A stretch of DNA of 7,944 nucleotides from Giesbergeria sp. (lineage in GTDB: Bacteria > Pseudomonadota > Gammaproteobacteria > Burkholderiales > Burkholderiaceae_C), in assembly GCA_017998735.1 (NCBI GenBank), contig JAGOCN010000059.1, forward strand, positions 1 to 7,944, in the 5' to 3' direction. The notes beneath the pieces are model-generated. The model was not told the origin of the DNA and did no database searches. It was given only the letters and a program-made list of their open reading frames with translations. Position 1 is the stretch's first letter, and every line of letters begins with the position of its first letter. A program made the translations under genes and the position numbers. This document shows, piece after piece, positions 5,756 to 7,944 of this stretch.

Positions 5756-6189
5756 GCGCCTGCAGCGGCATGGTAAAACTTTGGGTCAAAACGCACTCCA
5801 GCCCAGGCGCAGCCTGCGCCAGCAGCTCCTGTTTCAATAGCAAAATCCAGGTTCGCCGCAAACGCGCTGCAAGCCCGTCGGGGCAAGGGCGCTCTGTCCG
5901 GGCACTTTTGCCGCGTAGGAAGCTGCGCACGGCGGCAAGGGCCATCGCCTGATGTCCCCGGTGCCGTGGCCAGGCGAAGCTCTCGGGTTGCCGATGTCCG
6001 CTAGGCCCTGCCTGCCTTTTGCCCTGCCCTGGTCTTGGCACCGAACGCGCTTGCAGCAGGGCAGCAGAATTTCACATCTCCGCCTTTTGTCTGGGCCAGG
6101 CCCGGCCAAACCAGGCCAGGGCTTGTGCACAGGTTTCTCTCTTCCCCTTTTCCTTCACTCTTCTGGCAACCCGCTTGCCCACACATTGC
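5756..6189. other. 434-base gene-free intergenic region
   Basis: No reading frame here resembles a protein. The stretch holds copy B of the comamonad repeat (5781-5848). It also has a 7-bp inverted repeat, TCGCCTG (5945-5951) with CAGGCGA (5971-5977), 19 bases apart. A C/T-rich segment before the hydrolase gene (about 6127-6165) contains GGCCAGG-type direct repeats just upstream (6094-6100 and 6114-6120). The promoter of the hydrolase must lie here, but I could not pick out convincing -35/-10 boxes, and I see no T-tract terminator for the flavoprotein gene. It may be partly decayed sequence. Confidence 0.6.
5781..5848 (-). repeat. Comamonad-type interspersed palindromic repeat, copy B
   Basis: On the minus strand this segment reads TTGCTATTGAAACAGGAGCT, then a stem region with the perfect palindrome GGCGCAGGCTGCGCC (plus 5806-5820), then GGCTGGAGTGCGTTTTGACC. 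The order (AGCTGC, GCGC stem, CTGGAG, TTTTGRCC) parallels copy A at 1915-1965, so I take it as a diverged, inverted member of the same family. Its antisense translation yields frames such as FAIETGAAGAG, a spurious coding signal common with this repeat. Confidence 0.6.
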
Positions 6190-7191
6190 ATGAAAAATCC
6201 ATTCAAACGCTCCAAAAACACCAGTCTGGTGCTGGCCGCCGCCGCCCTTGGAGCGGTGACCACCGCCGCCTGGGTGGAAATCAAGGCGCGCCGCGCCGAG
6301 CGCGAGCACCCGGCCATGGGCCGCACCATCCAGATCGATGGCGTGCAGCTGCACTATGTCGAGCGCGGCGAAGGCCCGACGGTGGTGCTGCTGCATGGCA
6401 ACGCGGTCACGCTGAACGACTTCGAGGCCAGTGGCCTGCTGCAAGACCTTGCGGCAGAGCACCGCGTCATTGCCTTTGACCGGCCCGGTTTTGGCCACAG
6501 CAGCCGCCCGCGCGACCGGTTCTGGACACCCTCGGCCCAGGCCGACCTGATCGCCAAGGCACTGCACAAGCTGCACGCCGAACCGGCACTGGTGGTGGGC
6601 CACTCGATGGGCACCATGGTGGCGACCGCGCTGGCGCTGAACCACCCCAAACAGGTGCGCGCTCTGGTGCTGATGGGCGGTTACTACTACCCCAGCGCCC
6701 GGGTCGATGCACTGCTGGTGCTGCCGGTGGCCCTGCCCGTGGTCGGCGACGTGCTGCGCTACACCGCCACGCCGCTGGCCGCCCGCGCCATGCTGGGCAA
6801 GATGGTCAAGGCGATGTTCTCGCCGCGCCCGGTGCCACCCACCTTCAACGCCGTGCTGTCGCGGGAAATGATGCTGCGCCCGGTGCAGCTGCGCGCCGAT
6901 GCCGAGGACGGCACACTCATGGTGCCCGGCGCCATGTCGATTCACGAGCGCTATGGCGAACTGGCAGCCCTGCCGGTGCTGCTGATTGCAGGCGCCGACG
7001 ACCGCGTGGTCAGCCCCGACGGCCAGTCGGCCCGCCTGCACAAGGAATTGCCGCACAGCGAACTGGTCACCGTGCCCGAAACCGGCCACATGGTGCATTA
7101 CGAAACCGAGGTGCGCCGGCGCGTGGTCGAGGCCGCAAAAACCATGGCGCTGCAGCCTGAAGGCAAGCCTGCCCTTGCCCTGGCGGCGTAA
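6190..7191 (+). CDS. Membrane-anchored alpha/beta hydrolase
   Basis: A 333-residue protein with a basic start (MKNPFKRSK) and one hydrophobic segment (about 11-29) followed by KARRAER. This looks like an uncleaved signal anchor that would place the catalytic domain in the periplasm, or a poorly cleaved signal peptide. The hydrolase fold carries the oxyanion motif LLHGN (67-71), FDRPGFGHS (96-104), the nucleophile elbow GHSMG with Ser139, the acid in AGADDRVV (Asp270 or Asp271) and the catalytic His300 in PETGHMVHYE. The cap region (about 165-255) contains hydrophobic helices, suggesting a lipophilic ester, amide or haloalkane-type substrate, but no subfamily can be named. The start at 6190 gives the clean anchor. 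An in-frame extension to 6019 exists but looks non-coding. No clear Shine-Dalgarno precedes it. It converges on the next gene with 59 bases between. Confidence 0.9.
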   Translation: MKNPFKRSKNTSLVLAAAALGAVTTAAWVEIKARRAEREHPAMGRTIQIDGVQLHYVERGEGPTVVLLHGNAVTLNDFEASGLLQDLAAEHRVIAFDRPGFGHSSRPRDRFWTPSAQADLIAKALHKLHAEPALVVGHSMGTMVATALALNHPKQVRALVLMGGYYYPSARVDALLVLPVALPVVGDVLRYTATPLAARAMLGKMVKAMFSPRPVPPTFNAVLSREMMLRPVQLRADAEDGTLMVPGAMSIHERYGELAALPVLLIAGADDRVVSPDGQSARLHKELPHSELVTVPETGHMVHYETEVRRRVVEAAKTMALQPEGKPALALAA

Positions 7192-7250
7192 GGAACGCGC
7201 CGCGACCGGCAGCCCGAAGCAGGCTCCAAGGCAGGCGTTGACTTGACGCT

Positions 7251-7748
7251 TTATTTGGCGCGGTAAGAAAACTGCAGTGCCGGCCAGGGCGTGGGCAGCA
7301 GCTCGCCGGCCCGGTACAGGCCCTTGCCGCCGTACTTGCGGTACAGCAGGGCCAGCGCAAACAGTGGCGCGCAGGGCGGTTTGCCCAGCCGGGCAAAACC
7401 GGTGTAGCTGTCCCCGTCTGCTGCCGCTGCGGCAAAAGCCGCGTGGATGGCGTGGTACAGCGCATCGCTGTCGGTTTCCACGCCATTCACGTCTGCCTTC
7501 AGGTGGGCGTACAGGCTGCGCTCGCCGCCCGACGCGGTGGCATACAGCGCAAACAGATCGGGGTTCTTGTTCACATTGGTTTCCATCACCACCGTGACGC
7601 GCTCGGCCATGTTGCGCGCCAGGTACATCGGAAACACGACCAGGTCGTAGCTGTGGCGCAGCAGATCGGCTTCGGTCGGGCGCCTGCCGCCTCCGTGCAG
7701 GGGAATGGACACCCGTTCAGGGCTGTTCTCCAAAGACTCTTCTTGCAT
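7251..7748 (-). CDS. Unrecognised 165-residue cytosolic protein
   Basis: I do not recognise this family. The frame is supported by a good ribosome-binding site (AGGAG on the minus strand at 7759-7755, six bases before the ATG), a reasonable amino-acid mix and strong third-position GC. There is no signal peptide and no obvious membrane segment. The first 25 residues or so are acidic then Gly/Arg-rich and probably flexible. Residues 33-75 (SYDLVVFPMYLARNMAERVTVVMETNVNKNPDLFALYA, described in pieces: SYDLVVFPMYLARN, then AERVTVVMETNVNKNP, then DLFALYA) alternate strands and helices. An Ala-rich helix spans about 96-111, and the C-terminal part has LLYRKYGGKGLYRAGELLP (134-152). There is a single Cys (126). 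No catalytic motif stands out. It lies directly downstream of the palindromic element at 7794-7893, which may form its mRNA leader, and it converges on the hydrolase. Confidence 0.75.
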   Translation of the reverse strand: MQEESLENSPERVSIPLHGGGRRPTEADLLRHSYDLVVFPMYLARNMAERVTVVMETNVNKNPDLFALYATASGGERSLYAHLKADVNGVETDSDALYHAIHAAFAAAAADGDSYTGFARLGKPPCAPLFALALLYRKYGGKGLYRAGELLPTPWPALQFSYRAK

Positions 7749-7754
7749 GCAATG

Positions 7755-7759
7755 CTCCT
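7755..7759 (-). promoter_or_regulatory. Ribosome-binding site of the 165-residue protein
   Basis: AGGAG on the minus strand, six bases from the ATG at 7748. It decides the start of an otherwise unrecognised gene, because no other in-frame ATG close by has such a site. Confidence 0.75.
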
Positions 7760-7793
7760 GTTTAGAGCGTGTTATGCACTTTTATGTGCCCGC

Positions 7794-7893
7794 GAAAGCC
7801 GGGGAAAGGCCCGGAGACAAGGCGCACGGCGCGCCGCGGTATGGATACCGCAAGCGCTGTGCAACGCAGGGGCCGGGCCTTTCCCCGGCTTTC
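7794..7893. repeat. 100-base structured palindrome: 21-bp perfect inverted arms with nested hairpin
   Basis: Arm 1 (7794-7814) and arm 2 (7873-7893) are exact reverse complements over 21 bases; the arm begins GAAAGCCGGGG and ends AAAGGCCCGG. The 58-base interior folds again: GCACGGCGC (7824-7832) with GCGCTGTGC (7854-7862, one G-U pair), then GCGGTA (7836-7841) with TACCGC (7846-7851) and a TGGA loop. It lies 45 bases upstream of the minus-strand gene start at 7748. It could be an mRNA leader element, a REP/MITE-type repeat, or the end of a larger mobile element running out of the window. No flanking target duplication is visible. Confidence 0.85.
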
Positions 7894-7944
7894 CCGAAGG
7901 GCTCTGCAGCCAGACCCGCGCTGGCGGCGTTGCACCGCTTGCCA
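7894..7944. other. Further structured intergenic sequence running off the window
   Basis: It contains a small hairpin, GCCAG (7909-7913) with CTGGC (7921-7925), and GCGTTGCA (7927-7934). The latter is complementary to TGCAACGC (7860-7867) inside the palindrome's interior, allowing an alternative long-range pairing. No coding frame is recognisable in these 51 bases. Confidence 0.4.

Noticed and set aside
5632..5886. A minus-strand frame over the end of the flavoprotein gene and copy B of the repeat
   Set aside because: Its protein-like stretch (FAIETGAAGAG) is the translation of the interspersed repeat, a known source of spurious gene calls, and the rest is antisense to the flavoprotein.
6019..6189. 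In-frame N-terminal extension of the hydrolase to 6019
   Set aside because: The extension is Cys/Pro/Arg-rich and would place the membrane anchor 70 residues inside. The ATG at 6190 gives a normal basic start plus anchor.

Overview
The window looks like the chromosome of a betaproteobacterium in the Comamonadaceae (Acidovorax, Comamonas or a relative). The evidence is high GC, strong third-position G/C bias, a periplasmic azurin, a cold-shock/DUF1294 fusion, and two degraded copies of a short palindromic repeat that I recognise from memory in comamonad intergenic regions. No RNA gene, CRISPR array, prophage or intact insertion sequence is visible.

Layout, left to right. (1) 2-1920, plus strand: the 3' end of livG, then livF, both ATPases of a branched-chain amino acid type ABC importer, followed 31 bases later by a cold-shock domain fused to a DUF1294 membrane domain. 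A palindromic repeat closes this block. (2) 2054-3140, minus strand: a small secreted cupin and, upstream of it, a complete azurin gene with every copper ligand, its own intrinsic terminator and an unusual leader. (3) 3360-5755, plus strand: a YigZ/IMPACT-family protein, a short gap with an 8-base tandem repeat, and a lipoamide-dehydrogenase-like flavoprotein with a repeat-encoded Ser/Asn tail. (4) 5756-6189: a gene-free stretch with the second copy of the comamonad repeat, inverted relative to the first. (5) 6190-7191, plus strand: a membrane-anchored alpha/beta hydrolase. It converges on (6) 7251-7748, minus strand, an unrecognised 165-residue protein. (7) 7749-7944: a strongly structured leader or intergenic element, with 21-bp inverted arms around a nested hairpin.

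Only livG and livF clearly work together. The cupin and azurin are both predicted to be exported and lie on the same strand, but a terminator separates them. The remaining genes look like independent housekeeping or accessory units. I found no convincing multi-gene novel system. The least explained parts are the palindromic element at 7794-7893, the orphan protein beside it, and a cluster of four short tandem repeats of different unit length between 2656 and 4249.
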